Assembly: GCF_014643535.1 (NCBI RefSeq)
Contig: NZ_BMJQ01000004.1
Coordinates: forward strand, 1 to 64,000
Source of the DNA: Aliidongia dinghuensis
GTDB lineage: Bacteria > Pseudomonadota > Alphaproteobacteria > ATCC43930 > CGMCC-115725
Direction of reading: 5' to 3'
DNA: 64,000 nt
Positions 50,462 to 59,531 of the stretch are shown piece by piece. Numbering within the stretch: the first letter of the stretch is position 1; each line of letters starts with the position of its first letter. The translations under genes were made by a program, and so were the position numbers. Below the pieces are notes generated by a model. The model saw only the letters and a list, made by a program, of their open reading frames with translations, did no database searches and had not been told where the DNA came from.

Positions 50462-51094
50462 GTGGATTTTATTCATATCGCCATTTCAGCCCGCCTGGCC
50501 CACGGCGATCTCGTCGCCGCCGACGCTGCCCTTGAAGCAGGTCCCGTCGATGACGGCGTAAGGCTCATTCTGGTGAAACAGCTTCTGGTATCCTGCGCGA
50601 ACGTCACCGATCTCGAGCTGATCTGTCGTGCGCTCTACAAGGACCATCCGGCCATTTCGGAGATCATCACGCCGCATCGGCGAAACTTCGAATTCGCCAA
50701 GTACATCCGGAACATCGCGGTTGGCCACGTCAATCCGGCACTCAGCCAGAAGACCCTCGAATGGCGGCCCGAGCTCAACGCTGTTCTTACGAAACCTGGC
50801 GCGCCGGCCGAGGCGTTTCTGGGCTACGCGGTGTTAGAGAGCGCGATCAACACCTTCGTGGACGGCGAGCGGCATCGTATCTTTGATAGTGATACCGACC
50901 TGGCTTACCCGCCAGACCAGACCCGATTCCTCAATTTCTTAGGGTCAACTGTGCATGTCGGGATCGCTTACTGCGCTGCGGTGGCCGCTGCGGCGATCGA
51001 GCACGCCAACCTGCCCAATTTCAGTGAGAACTGGCTGGAGTTGTCCGCGAAAGCAGGCGCCACCGACTTCGCTTTCATTGCGCGTAAGGGGTAG
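50462..51094 (+). CDS. Unknown helical protein with a HEPN-like R-N-x4-H motif
   Basis: A 210-residue, mostly helical protein; the likely start is GTG 50462, 19 bases after capP. The segment FAKYIRNIAVGHVNPAL contains Arg83-Asn84-x4-His89, matching the Rx4-6H signature of HEPN ribonucleases with a polar residue after Arg. Two long helices in the C-terminal half (about 155-185) fit a HEPN-like bundle. The family is not recognised by sequence; the motif alone is weak evidence. It is 2 bases from the DUF4365 gene. Confidence 0.55.
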   Translation: MDFIHIAISARLAHGDLVAADAALEAGPVDDGVRLILVKQLLVSCANVTDLELICRALYKDHPAISEIITPHRRNFEFAKYIRNIAVGHVNPALSQKTLEWRPELNAVLTKPGAPAEAFLGYAVLESAINTFVDGERHRIFDSDTDLAYPPDQTRFLNFLGSTVHVGIAYCAAVAAAAIEHANLPNFSENWLELSAKAGATDFAFIARKG

Positions 51095-51096
51095 GG

Positions 51097-53106
51097 ATGG
51101 CTGACGGTCTAGACGACCTCGACAACCTGCCGAAGCGCGACGCCAATCATGCCGCGGAAGAGAAGGCGGAAACGGCCTTCCAGGAGCGCCTAACGGCGAG
51201 CGGTCGTTTCCTGCTCCAACGCGCCGACCGCAAGGACTATGGAACGGACTGCGAGATCGAAGTCGTTGACCAGGAGCAAGTGACGAACGTCAGAGTCCAC
51301 GTGCAGCTCAAGGGGACCGAACGCCCGCTCAACGCGGATGGCTCTCTGAGCATCGAGGTCAGCCGCTCAAACCTGAATTACCTGCTGATGCATCCGCACA
51401 GCTTTTATTGCGCATATCACATTCCGACGTCGTCGCTGCGCATCTGCCTCGCGGAGACCGTGCTCCGCCAGTACGAGCACAGGGGAAAGAACTGGAGCCA
51501 CCAGCAATCGCTCACCGTCAATTTCACTGACGAGCTGACGATCGCGCGACTGGATCGGCTCGCGACGTTGGCCAGATCCGCGGCGCGGGCGGCGCGCGAT
51601 CGACGGATCGAGCAAACCCGGGCGGCGCCTGGCGACGTCGCTCGTATCCTCCGGCGCGGTGTCCCAGACATACATGTTCCGGACGATCCGGAAGTAGCCC
51701 GCCACCTCCTAGAGCACCTCTACAATCAGGACGCCGACACGGCGATCAGCGCGGCCTTTGATCGGTTCGCGGCGGTGCTCGGAGCCGGCAGCGAAGCCAT
51801 GGGCCCAGGCTACATGGCCGAGATCAATCTTGGGATGGCGGGGCTGAGCCGGTCGCGCGCCCGGATCGAGGACGCCGTGGCGCACTTCAGAGATCAGCTA
51901 GACTTGGGCCGCTACGAGCGGGGCAGCCTTCACTACACGATCGGCAATGCCCTCTCGGCGCTTGGCCGGGAGGAGGAAGCCAAGACCGCGTATGAGGCGG
52001 CTCTCGCCGATCCCGTGTTAGCTAGTGCGCCAGACCTAGCATCTCAAGGCCACAAGAACCTCGGGACGAGTCTTGAGCGGCTCGGAGATGAGAAGCGAGC
52101 AGTCGAGCACTATCGTGAAGCTTTGCGGCTGAACCCGCACCTTCCTGAAGCCCACAATGCCCTGGCCCAATTCTACGTGCGCCAGGGCGAATGGAAGGAC
52201 GCTCTCGCCCATCTGGATCAGGCCGTCTTCACCGACTCGACACGCGCTAAGGCGGCCGGCGTTGCAGGGTGGAGGGCCAACGTGCTCTTCAACATGGGAG
52301 AGGGGAGCGCGGCGTTCCGTGAGATCAATAGTCTCCTCGCCCAAGCTGACAGCGAGCCATGGATCTGGCCGTTCTTCGCGCGGCTGGTGGCGAGCTTCGG
52401 TCGGACGACGACGGAGAATGCGCGTCAAGCGCTGGGCTTCTGGCACAGGTATGTCGGGGCCTTCCCGGAGACCTCCAGCGGCCGTCGCGAGCTGCTGTTG
52501 GCAACCTTGTTCCTGCGATCAGAGGAGCAGGATATTGGCCAGACCTACGCTCGATTCCGGGTCGAGTTTGACCGCCAAATCGAGCATGTCGACGACAAGG
52601 ATGAAGCCGCGTTCTTATGGGATCGCCTTGGGCACTGGGCGCAAGATGAAGCGAACTGGATTGAGGCTGAGTTCTGTTTTCGGAAGGCCTTCGATCTGGC
52701 GGGCGGTCACTACGGCTATTGTCTCGGGACCGCCCTCAACTTTCTCGGCCGGTTTGAAGAAAGCCTGCCGATTCTGCGCGAGCAGGCCGAAGGCATTCAG
52801 CCTGATGCCATGAGCTGGTTTCAGCTCGGCGCGGCCTACGGCGATCTTGGTCAGTCCGCGCAGGCCATCGACGCTTATGAGAAGGCGCTCGCGCTCGATC
52901 CTGATTACGATCTGGCGATGTTCAATCTCGGCGGCGTTTATTGGAACAGGGGCGAGGAGATTGAGGCTTTGGCGATTTGGACGACAGCCATCGACCGTTT
53001 CCCGCATCACGAGCTCGCCGCCAAGCTCCGACGTGATATGCCGGTCTTCTTTCCTCCCACGCCCAACCGACAAGCCCAATCTTCGGACGACGTCGGTCTC
53101 GACTAG
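51097..53106 (+). CDS. DUF4365-TPR protein, putative nuclease
   Basis: A 669-residue protein. The N-terminal DUF4365 domain (about 15-160) has DYGTDCEIEVVDQE and VRVHVQLKGTERPL, i.e. D51/E53 and Q70-L-K72 of a PD-(D/E)xK-like nuclease core. The rest (about 230-640) is made of TPR helix pairs, e.g. SLHYTIGNALSALGREEEAKTAYEAAL and AWFQLGAAYGDLGQSAQAIDAYEKAL-like repeats. TPR arrays in defence proteins act as sensors or scaffolds. Last gene of the CapH/CapP-led operon and of the ICE. Confidence 0.82.
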   Translation: MADGLDDLDNLPKRDANHAAEEKAETAFQERLTASGRFLLQRADRKDYGTDCEIEVVDQEQVTNVRVHVQLKGTERPLNADGSLSIEVSRSNLNYLLMHPHSFYCAYHIPTSSLRICLAETVLRQYEHRGKNWSHQQSLTVNFTDELTIARLDRLATLARSAARAARDRRIEQTRAAPGDVARILRRGVPDIHVPDDPEVARHLLEHLYNQDADTAISAAFDRFAAVLGAGSEAMGPGYMAEINLGMAGLSRSRARIEDAVAHFRDQLDLGRYERGSLHYTIGNALSALGREEEAKTAYEAALADPVLASAPDLASQGHKNLGTSLERLGDEKRAVEHYREALRLNPHLPEAHNALAQFYVRQGEWKDALAHLDQAVFTDSTRAKAAGVAGWRANVLFNMGEGSAAFREINSLLAQADSEPWIWPFFARLVASFGRTTTENARQALGFWHRYVGAFPETSSGRRELLLATLFLRSEEQDIGQTYARFRVEFDRQIEHVDDKDEAAFLWDRLGHWAQDEANWIEAEFCFRKAFDLAGGHYGYCLGTALNFLGRFEESLPILREQAEGIQPDAMSWFQLGAAYGDLGQSAQAIDAYEKALALDPDYDLAMFNLGGVYWNRGEEIEALAIWTTAIDRFPHHELAAKLRRDMPVFFPPTPNRQAQSSDDVGLD

Positions 53107-53222
53107 ACGGGAGGTTCGCCAAGCAGATGGGACAGCGCTTTTCACGAGACATTTGGGTCGGCAAGGATGGCCGGTGACGGTGCGGTCTGCATTCCGAAAT
53201 ATCGCTTGCGATCGACGTCCTC

Positions 53223-53233
53223 GACGGTAGTTT
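53223..53233. repeat. GACGGTAGTTT repeat near attachment site
   Basis: First of four copies of GACGGTAGTTT (others at 53689-53699 inverted, 53717-53727 and 55739-55749). Their clustering around the guaA-type att cores suggests integrase or Xis arm-binding sites. Confidence 0.5.
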
Positions 53234-53290
53234 TTTGCGCGGCATCGGAAATCGTTGGGCGAATGAAATGCCCAAGTGCGACACGCCCCT

Positions 53291-53456
53291 GCCGATAGAT
53301 GCTGAAACCGCGAAAAAAATTTTCGGCCAAAAAACCCTGCAAAATCAGAAGCGTAGGATTTTGACGGTATCAGCGTCGGTGCTTTGCACCGCTTATGGAA
53401 AATTTGACAATAAAATCAGATGGTTAGATGGTGTTTGAACAATCGAGTGGGAGTGA
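53291..53456. other. attR-like region ending in guaA 3' core, copy 1
   Basis: A 166-bp AT-richer segment ends in ACAATCGAGTGGGAGTGA (53439-53456), which encodes T-I-E-W-E-stop, the invariant C-terminus of GMP synthase. No guaA reading frame lies upstream, so it is a duplicated attachment core. The whole segment is imperfectly repeated at 55808-55972. It marks the likely right end of the ICE; ICEs using the 3' end of guaA are well known. Confidence 0.75.
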
Positions 53457-53903
53457 GGGGTGTGGGATACGGTGGAGGGCTCTGGAGGGGAATGGCGTAG
53501 GAAAAGGCAGGGAAATCAGCGGCTTCCATTTACGATAGGATCTGCATTGTCAACGAGAATGAGGTAAATCTCTAAGGCGTTGATTTTTATTATTTTTCGA
53601 TGTCAGCAGCGTCATCGAGCACCCGGCACCAAAAAGATTTGACGGTGTTTCTGTCGGTAGTTGTCGGTGCTCGCCGCATCCAAAAAATAAACTACCGTCG
53701 GCACAAAATTGCCGCTGACGGTAGTTTGATGGCGCCTAACTTACCGGTTCCGCGCAGAAATTCCGAATTTGGCCTAGGTTTTGGCGCCTGGCTGCGTTTG
53801 ATGACGCTGTTACTTTGTCCGGCGGAATCGGCTTCTTCGCTCGGCGAACGCAATGGATGCTGAAGGTTCGCTCCCAGCTGATCCCCCCAGAGCCGAACCT
53901 CGG
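53457..53903. other. Non-coding stretch after att copy 1
   Basis: AT-rich DNA without a convincing gene; an 87-codon frame at 53600-53863 has no protein character. It contains two GACGGTAGTTT copies in inverted and direct orientation (53689-53699 and 53717-53727). Confidence 0.6.
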
Positions 53904-55442
53904 TTATGCAGTCAAATCCTGAGCTTGGCCAAACCATCGGGACATGGCCTGAGCGAGACCTTCATCGTCATCGGCGGTATCCGTGGCCCAGGCGACGATG
54001 CCATCGGGGCGCACCTGCAAGGCGCTCAGGCCCAGACGATTCTTTACGGCGCCCGAGACATAGTCGATCCGGTCGCCCCAATGGCCGGCGAGCGTCCGAC
54101 GCAATGGGCGCCCGTCGAAGTCCAGGATCAATCCTCGTCCGTTTCGGAGATGCTCGTTCAGTCTCGTTCCATCGGCCATCTCGAAGTCGGGCGCGTTGCG
54201 GCCGATGAGCGGATGCCCCTCGCCGAGATCGTAGCGGAGCGAAATGCCCAGCACGCGCCCGGCGAAATATGTCGCGCAGTCGCGCGTCTCGATCAGGTCG
54301 CGGATGATGGCCTCGAGTGCGCGTGAAATCCGGCTCGGCCGTATGATTGAGACCTGGGCGCGCGACCAATCGAGGATCTGGGCGCCCACCGAATGGCGCT
54401 CGTGCGCATAGCTGTCGAGCAGGCCTGGCGGCGCATCGCCGCGGATCGTAGCGGCGAGTTTCCAACCAAGATTCATCGCGTCGCCGAGCCCGAGGTTGAG
54501 GCCTTGGCCGCCCAGCGGCGAATGAATATGCGCGGCATCCCCGGCGAGCAGTACGCGCCCTTTGCGATACTCGGTCGCCTGATAGGCGCGGTCGGTCCAG
54601 GTGGCGGCCAGTTGGAGTGCCGTCACCGTGACATCGGTGCCGGAGATCTTGCGGAGCATCGCCTCGACATGATCGCGCGTGATCGGATCGGTCCGGTGGA
54701 AGGCGCCGCCGTCGAAATCGACCATCGCAATCGTCCCTGGTGCCGCGTAGGTGTACATGCCGGTCGCGGTGTAGTGGCGCCCCGGCGCGAGCTTGTCCGG
54801 ATCGGGCAGTTCGACCTCGACCGAATAGCCGGTAAACTCCGGATCGGTGCCGGTGAAGCCGATACCGGCTACCTTGCGCACCGTGCTGCGCCCACCGTCG
54901 CAGCCAACCAGCCAGCGACCGCGAACCGTCTCGGCGTCGGCGCGGACAGTTACATCCTCATTTGACTGCTCGAAGTACTCGACGCCGCAGCCGCGCCTGA
55001 TCTCGACGCCCATCGCGATCGCGCGATCGGCCAGGACGCTTTCGATGCTGCCCATGTCGACGGCCATGCTGTCGACGGAAGCCGGCAGTTGATAAGGCCA
55101 TTTTTCGCTGCCGATTTGATCGCTGAAGAACTGGATGCCGGCAAAATGGCCTGCCGGCCGGCGCTGTTGTGGTCTCCAATGCGCGACCGCCGGAGCGTCA
55201 TGGCTAACCGCGCGATCCTTGATCGCATCCAGCAGATCGCGGCGATCGAAGCTCTCGATGGTCGGTACTGAAAGGCCGCGCAGCCCGAACGGCAGCCCTT
55301 TCAACGGCGAATGCGGGTCTTGCGCCTGTTCCAGAACCAGTACGGAACAGCCTGCGAGGCGCAGCTCACAGGCGAGAAATAGGCCAACCGGGCCTGCACC
55401 GGCAATGACGACGTCATAGAGGGCGGTGTCGGGAATACGCAT
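53904..55442 (-). CDS. FAD-dependent aromatic-type monooxygenase
   Basis: A 512-residue flavoprotein monooxygenase of the PheA/TfdB (PHBH) group, which includes Rox rifampicin monooxygenases and tetracycline-inactivating enzymes. It has DVVIAGAGPVGLFLACEL (FAD GxGxxG, about 9-26), CDGGRSTVRK (DG motif, about 180) and GRVLLAGDAAHIHSPLGGQGLNLGLGDAMNLGWKL (GD motif, about 300). A thioredoxin-like C-terminal domain follows (about 390-512). It is the only gene between att copies 1 and 2. The substrate is unknown; antibiotic or aromatic compound are both possible. Confidence 0.9.
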   Translation of the reverse strand: MRIPDTALYDVVIAGAGPVGLFLACELRLAGCSVLVLEQAQDPHSPLKGLPFGLRGLSVPTIESFDRRDLLDAIKDRAVSHDAPAVAHWRPQQRRPAGHFAGIQFFSDQIGSEKWPYQLPASVDSMAVDMGSIESVLADRAIAMGVEIRRGCGVEYFEQSNEDVTVRADAETVRGRWLVGCDGGRSTVRKVAGIGFTGTDPEFTGYSVEVELPDPDKLAPGRHYTATGMYTYAAPGTIAMVDFDGGAFHRTDPITRDHVEAMLRKISGTDVTVTALQLAATWTDRAYQATEYRKGRVLLAGDAAHIHSPLGGQGLNLGLGDAMNLGWKLAATIRGDAPPGLLDSYAHERHSVGAQILDWSRAQVSIIRPSRISRALEAIIRDLIETRDCATYFAGRVLGISLRYDLGEGHPLIGRNAPDFEMADGTRLNEHLRNGRGLILDFDGRPLRRTLAGHWGDRIDYVSGAVKNRLGLSALQVRPDGIVAWATDTADDDEGLAQAMSRWFGQAQDLTA

Positions 55443-55807
55443 GAACTACTCCATTGTCGATGTTCGACCGGAGCGTTCCTCGAAATTGAGTACCTCACGG
55501 ACGAACGATTGGGCGCTTCAATAGCGTCCGCTGTTCGTCGTGGGGATCTCGTGCGCGAGGCCAAAGACCAGAGCTTTCGTTACCGAAAGGACTTGGGCTT
55601 ACCAAACCAAGTCTGCCTTTTCCGACAGCGCCAAGATAGCGTCGTAGGGATCGGTCCGCAACGGCACAGGGTGGTCGCTACCATCTGATCGACGACAGCG
55701 TCCTTCGCCGTGCCACAAGCCCGGCTGGCCGTAACGCTGACGGTAGTTTTCAGAAGGTCAGGGTGAGACTAGGCTTAGGTCCAAAGGTCCTGTTTATGGT
55801 TGTTCGT
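55443..55807. other. Intergenic region upstream of the monooxygenase
   Basis: Contains the promoter side of the monooxygenase gene and one GACGGTAGTTT copy (55739-55749). No gene seen. Confidence 0.5.
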
Positions 55808-55972
55808 GCCGATAGCTGCTGAAAGTTCAAAAAAATTTCTGGCCGAATTTCCAAGCGAAATCAAAAGCGTAGAATTTTGACGGGATCACTGACGGCGTCT
55901 TGCGTCGCGATGGGAAAATTTGGCAATGAATTCATGCGGTTAGAGTGTATTCGAACAATCGAGTGGGAGTGA
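55808..55972. other. att-like region ending in guaA 3' core, copy 2
   Basis: A diverged repeat of 53291-53456: it starts GCCGATAG-CTGCTGAAA, keeps AAGCGTAG-ATTTTGACGG and ends in the identical core ACAATCGAGTGGGAGTGA (55955-55972). Similarity outside the core is clear but incomplete, so the two copies probably came from related but distinct elements. The stretch 55973-56164 downstream holds no gene. Confidence 0.72.
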
Positions 55973-56164
55973 CGGGGGCGTAGAACAGCATAGGTTAGCG
56001 ATAGGCGCGGATAGGATAGCGAAGCGGAATCAATTGCTTTTCTTCGATAGTCCTCGAAAGGTCCTGAGCCGATCTCGGCCGTCGACCGGCATTGGTTCAC
56101 CGATGCGATTATTCTCGGCGAAGCAGAGCGCAAAAAACTTGCTGGAGCGTGTAGCTCTATCCGG

Positions 56165-57127
56165 TCACTTGGCGGCGGAGTTGAAGTAATGAGCATCCAT
56201 GTCGGCGAATAGGCCTCTTTGCTCGGGATTCCAGCCGAGCGTTTGACGCGTCCATTCGTTGGACGCGGGGTTGTCGAGGCCTATGAAGCCCCCAAGCATC
56301 CCGAAATGCTTGGCAGCCTTCGAAGTTGGAATGCTCACGGCGGGAACGTTTAGTCTGGTCGCGATAAGGGATGCGATGTCTTGGAATGGGATGCCGGCTT
56401 CACCGACGCCGTGATACTTCGCGCCCGCTTCCCCCTTTTCCAGGGCCAGCCGAAACAGTTTCGCCGCATCGAGCCGATGCACGGCGGTCCATCGATTGGC
56501 ACCATCGCCGATGTAAGGTGAAACGCCGTTCTTGCGAGCCGCCTGCACGATATGTGGAATGAACCCATGGTCGCCATCGCCATGCACCGTTGGCGCGAGG
56601 CGGACTGCCGAGGCCCGAACCCCGCGCTGAATGAAATTGAAGGCTGCCCGTTCCGAGAAAGATCGGTTCGGCACGTTGGAGACATGGCTGTCCTTCTCGG
56701 TCGCAACCTTTCCCTGCGGCAGATAGAGAATACCCGACGCCACGACCAACGGCCGTCCAGAATTCTCAAGACCTGAGCCCAAGGCACCGATTGCGCCGGA
56801 CTCGGTCTCGGCCAGGATCCGCATGAAGCTGGATACGATCCCACCATTGAGCGCACCCGCGAATAGTCGGACGCGCATCCCTAAGCTCATTGAGGAAAGG
56901 CCATGAATGAAGGCGGTGTGGATGACGCCATCGGATTCTGCGGCAGATTTGCGAAGCAGATCGTGCTGGCCGAGTTTTCCGACATAGGCCTTTGCCCCCA
57001 TTTTCTGGAGCTTCTGGGCGCCTGCAGCACTGGTCGTTAGTCCGCTCACATTGTGGCCCGCGGAAAGCAACTCTTCGACGACGGCTGAACCGATCCAGCC
57101 CGTTGCGCCTGTGACAAACACATGCAT
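56165..57127 (-). CDS. NAD-dependent epimerase/SDR family protein
   Basis: A 320-residue extended SDR: MHVFVTGATGWIGSAVVEELL is the GxxGxxG Rossmann start, and it has the family-like VIHTAFIH and RLAPTVHGDGDHGFIPHIV segments. The catalytic Tyr-x3-Lys is not clear in the expected place, typical of atypical SDRs (NmrA/YbjT-like). It is divergent from an XRE/MmyB regulator with an 82-bp spacer holding an inverted repeat, so it is probably its target. Confidence 0.9.
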   Translation of the reverse strand: MHVFVTGATGWIGSAVVEELLSAGHNVSGLTTSAAGAQKLQKMGAKAYVGKLGQHDLLRKSAAESDGVIHTAFIHGLSSMSLGMRVRLFAGALNGGIVSSFMRILAETESGAIGALGSGLENSGRPLVVASGILYLPQGKVATEKDSHVSNVPNRSFSERAAFNFIQRGVRASAVRLAPTVHGDGDHGFIPHIVQAARKNGVSPYIGDGANRWTAVHRLDAAKLFRLALEKGEAGAKYHGVGEAGIPFQDIASLIATRLNVPAVSIPTSKAAKHFGMLGGFIGLDNPASNEWTRQTLGWNPEQRGLFADMDAHYFNSAAK

Positions 57128-57133
57128 GAGCGA

Positions 57134-57158
57134 TGTCTCCAGATTTCACTGGGAGACA
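57134..57158. promoter_or_regulatory. Inverted repeat between SDR and XRE genes
   Basis: TGTCTCC (57134-57140) and GGAGACA (57152-57158) form a dyad 7 bases upstream of the SDR start. It is a likely operator of the divergent XRE regulator. Confidence 0.55.
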
Positions 57159-57209
57159 CATGTCGCCACTCGGCCTATGCTAGTAAAGTCGAGAGATTAT
57201 GGTAGTAAG

Positions 57210-58070
57210 ATGACTAACACGGTAACCGAGCGTCCGCCTGTCGAGAATCCGCTCGGGATCTACCTGAGAGACCGTCGCAGCAAGCTCGATCCGACGGCTT
57301 TTGGCCTTCCAGTGGAACGCCGCCGCACGCTCGGCCTGCGCCGCGATGAAGTGGCGCAGCGCGCCAACATCAGCCTGACTTGGTACACGTGCCTTGAGCA
57401 GGGGCGCGGCGGCGCGCCGTCGGCGGACGTGCTCGACCGGCTTGCCCGCGCCCTTATGCTGACCGATGTCGAGCGCGAGCATCTCTTCCTGCTTGGCCTC
57501 GGTCGTCCGCCCAAGGCGCGCTACCGGGGGGACGAAGATGTAACGCCACGACTACAGCATGTGCTTGATGCTTTGCATCCGAGCCCGGCGCTGATCTTGA
57601 CGGCGGTCGGGAACGTGGTCGCCTGGAATCGAGCGGCGACTGTTGTGCTGGGCGATTATGCGTCCCGTTCGCAAGATCAGCGCAACGTCTTGCGCATCCT
57701 TTTCCTCGATCCGCGTGCCCGCGCGGCGCAGGACGACTGGGAAAGTATCTGTCGCCGTCTTGTAGGCGCGCTTCGAGCGAACGCCGCGCGCGCGGGAGCC
57801 GGGGCGGAAATAGCGCCTCTTGTCGACGAGCTCCGCCAACTCAGTCCAGAGTTCAGGAAAATTTGGGACGAGAACGACGTTCATGGCGTTGACGGGGAAG
57901 CGATCAAGCATATCCGACATCCGGTGCTCGGTCGGCTCGCCTTCGAATTTTCCATTTTCGCTGTCGATGGTCGATCAGACCTCTATATGACGGTCTATTA
58001 TCCTTCGACTCCAACGGATGCACAGCGGATCATGTCGTTGATGGAAGCTCGATCTATCGACGCTCAGTGA
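57210..58070 (+). CDS. XRE family regulator with MmyB-like ligand domain
   Basis: A 286-residue regulator. An N-terminal HTH (about 15-80), GLRRDEVAQRANISLTWYTCLEQGRGGAPSADVLDRLARAL, is followed by the MmyB-like PAS ligand-binding domain (about 110-280) with ALILTAVGNVVAWNRAATVVLGDY and HPVLGRLAFEFSIFAVDGR. This is the common actinobacterial/proteobacterial type that controls a divergent SDR gene. Start ATG 57210. The signal is unknown. Confidence 0.92.
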   Translation: MTNTVTERPPVENPLGIYLRDRRSKLDPTAFGLPVERRRTLGLRRDEVAQRANISLTWYTCLEQGRGGAPSADVLDRLARALMLTDVEREHLFLLGLGRPPKARYRGDEDVTPRLQHVLDALHPSPALILTAVGNVVAWNRAATVVLGDYASRSQDQRNVLRILFLDPRARAAQDDWESICRRLVGALRANAARAGAGAEIAPLVDELRQLSPEFRKIWDENDVHGVDGEAIKHIRHPVLGRLAFEFSIFAVDGRSDLYMTVYYPSTPTDAQRIMSLMEARSIDAQ

Positions 58071-58434
58071 CGGTTCGAAACCCGTCCCGCGCGGCCCAGA
58101 ACGGTGCAGAAGTAGGACATCTGATGCTGCCGTTAGATGATGAAGGGTGCGTTCATCAGAAGCGTCGAATTCTGCCAAAATGACCTTGCCGTCCGCATCA
58201 GCAATGGCATTCTTCGAGGTATTTCGCTCGGCGCACTACTGTTGAAGCGCCAATACCATGGGACGGCAATGGATCCGTTTCATGGCATCGGCGCCGCGCG
58301 TGGCTGAGCCCTTTGGGCGCGCGCCGGCCCTCGGTCTAGTTCGTGCGCAGGTGGGGCCGCGTCGGACAACTTGAGGCTGATAGCGGGCGTACAGGCGCTC
58401 GGCCCAGGCGGAAGCGGCATTCATCTTGAGCGGC
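58071..58434. other. Intergenic stretch, no feature recognised
   Basis: Lies between the ends of convergent genes. Neither strand carries a frame with protein character, and no terminator hairpin with a T-run is evident. Confidence 0.5.
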
Positions 58435-59109
58435 TCAGCCGGCAAAACAGCGCCAGTTGCCCTCGGAGATCACCTGGACCTCGCCGTCGACCACCTGGAT
58501 GGCCGTCTGGTCATCGATGGCGTAGGCCAGGCCGCCAATCTCAGTCGCCCATTTCTCGGCGCAGGCCATCGTGTTTTCGTCGAAGCCCGGATGGTCCAGG
58601 TGAGGAAAGATTGAGAAGTCGACGATGCCGAGCGCCCGATCTTCACCGGTGATCGGCGGCCTCGTTTCGATGAACGCCTCGCCCACCATCGGCGCCATCA
58701 CCATGCTGCCAGCGCTCAATCCCACCCATACCGTGTGTTCCAGTGAAGGAAGTAGCGCCGCCAACCCAGACTCCCGCATCCAGTGCGCCAGATAGAGCGC
58801 GTCGCCGCCGTTCACCAACAGCGCATCGGCACCACGAACCCAAGGTTCCCAGCGTGCGGCCCCGATGCTCGGCAACGCGGTGAGTTCCAGCAGGCCTACC
58901 GACTTCCATCCAAGTTCGACCATCGGACAGATGCTCCGGCGGCCCGTGACGAAGCGCCACGCTCCCTCAGGGCTCCCCATGGGATGCCCGTAGCCTGCCG
59001 TTGGAATGCATAGGGCCGCGCACTCTTCGATTGGCTTCCCCAGCAGATCGAGCAGTGCTTTGTGAATGCTGGCGTTACGGATGCCGCCGGACGTCAGGAG
59101 CAGTTTCAT
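58435..59109 (-). CDS. pepE: Peptidase E (S51 family dipeptidase-like)
   Basis: A 224-residue S51 peptidase: MKLLLTSGGIRNASIHKALLDLLGK opening, ALLVNGGDALYLAHWM, and the nucleophile region VWVGLSAGSMVMAP with the catalytic Ser. PepE enzymes cleave Asp-X dipeptides, and related proteins act in peptide antibiotic immunity. Start ATG 59109; upstream in-frame sequence has no family character. It stands alone between the XRE gene and a HicB remnant. Confidence 0.9.
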   Translation of the reverse strand: MKLLLTSGGIRNASIHKALLDLLGKPIEECAALCIPTAGYGHPMGSPEGAWRFVTGRRSICPMVELGWKSVGLLELTALPSIGAARWEPWVRGADALLVNGGDALYLAHWMRESGLAALLPSLEHTVWVGLSAGSMVMAPMVGEAFIETRPPITGEDRALGIVDFSIFPHLDHPGFDENTMACAEKWATEIGGLAYAIDDQTAIQVVDGEVQVISEGNWRCFAG

Positions 59110-59325
59110 CGTGTGTCGTCCATTGGTCGTTACGAATCCGTGGTCCGTGAAGGACCACCAGGGTCTGCAGTTGTTCCCACTCGCAGGACGAGCACCGTCA
59201 AGGCTCGTAAGAGTGGCGGCTGTGTACGCAGAAACAACTATGAGTGCCAAACAGCAAAGCGCCAAGATGATACGACAATATCAACTCGGAACCATCGCAC
59301 ACTGTCACTCCAGTGCAAATACGTC

Positions 59326-59454
59326 GGTCGAACGGAAAAGATCAACATCACCATCCCTGGGTACATCTTGGCCAAGGTTGATGACTACGCCAAGTCCCTC
59401 GGCCTGACCCGTTCCGGCTTCCTCGTTCAGGCTACCGAACGTGCAATTCGCTGA
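59326..59454 (+). pseudogene. HicB antitoxin C-terminal remnant
   Basis: Codons read KINITIPGYILAKVDDYAKSLG then LTRSGFLVQATERAI, the ribbon-helix-helix C-terminus of HicB-type antitoxins. The upstream part of the frame has no HicB character, and no hicA toxin is seen. It is probably a truncated gene left by recombination next to the third att-like core. Confidence 0.6.
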
Positions 59455-59531
59455 ACATGGCATTTTTCATGGTATTGACCAACCGCACTCAAGCCAACGC
59501 CGCGCCAGTGCTGATGTTTGCTTGCTTGTTG

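Noticed and set aside
53600-53863. 87-codon frame after att copy 1
   Set aside because: Composition is not protein-like, no RBS is seen, and it spans repeat sequences of the att region.
55301-55564. Second small gene upstream of the monooxygenase
   Set aside because: It overlaps the monooxygenase N-terminus in another frame and has no protein character.
58236-58445. 69-codon frame upstream of the pepE stop
   Set aside because: No RBS or family pattern; composition is Arg/Pro-rich as in random high-GC frames.
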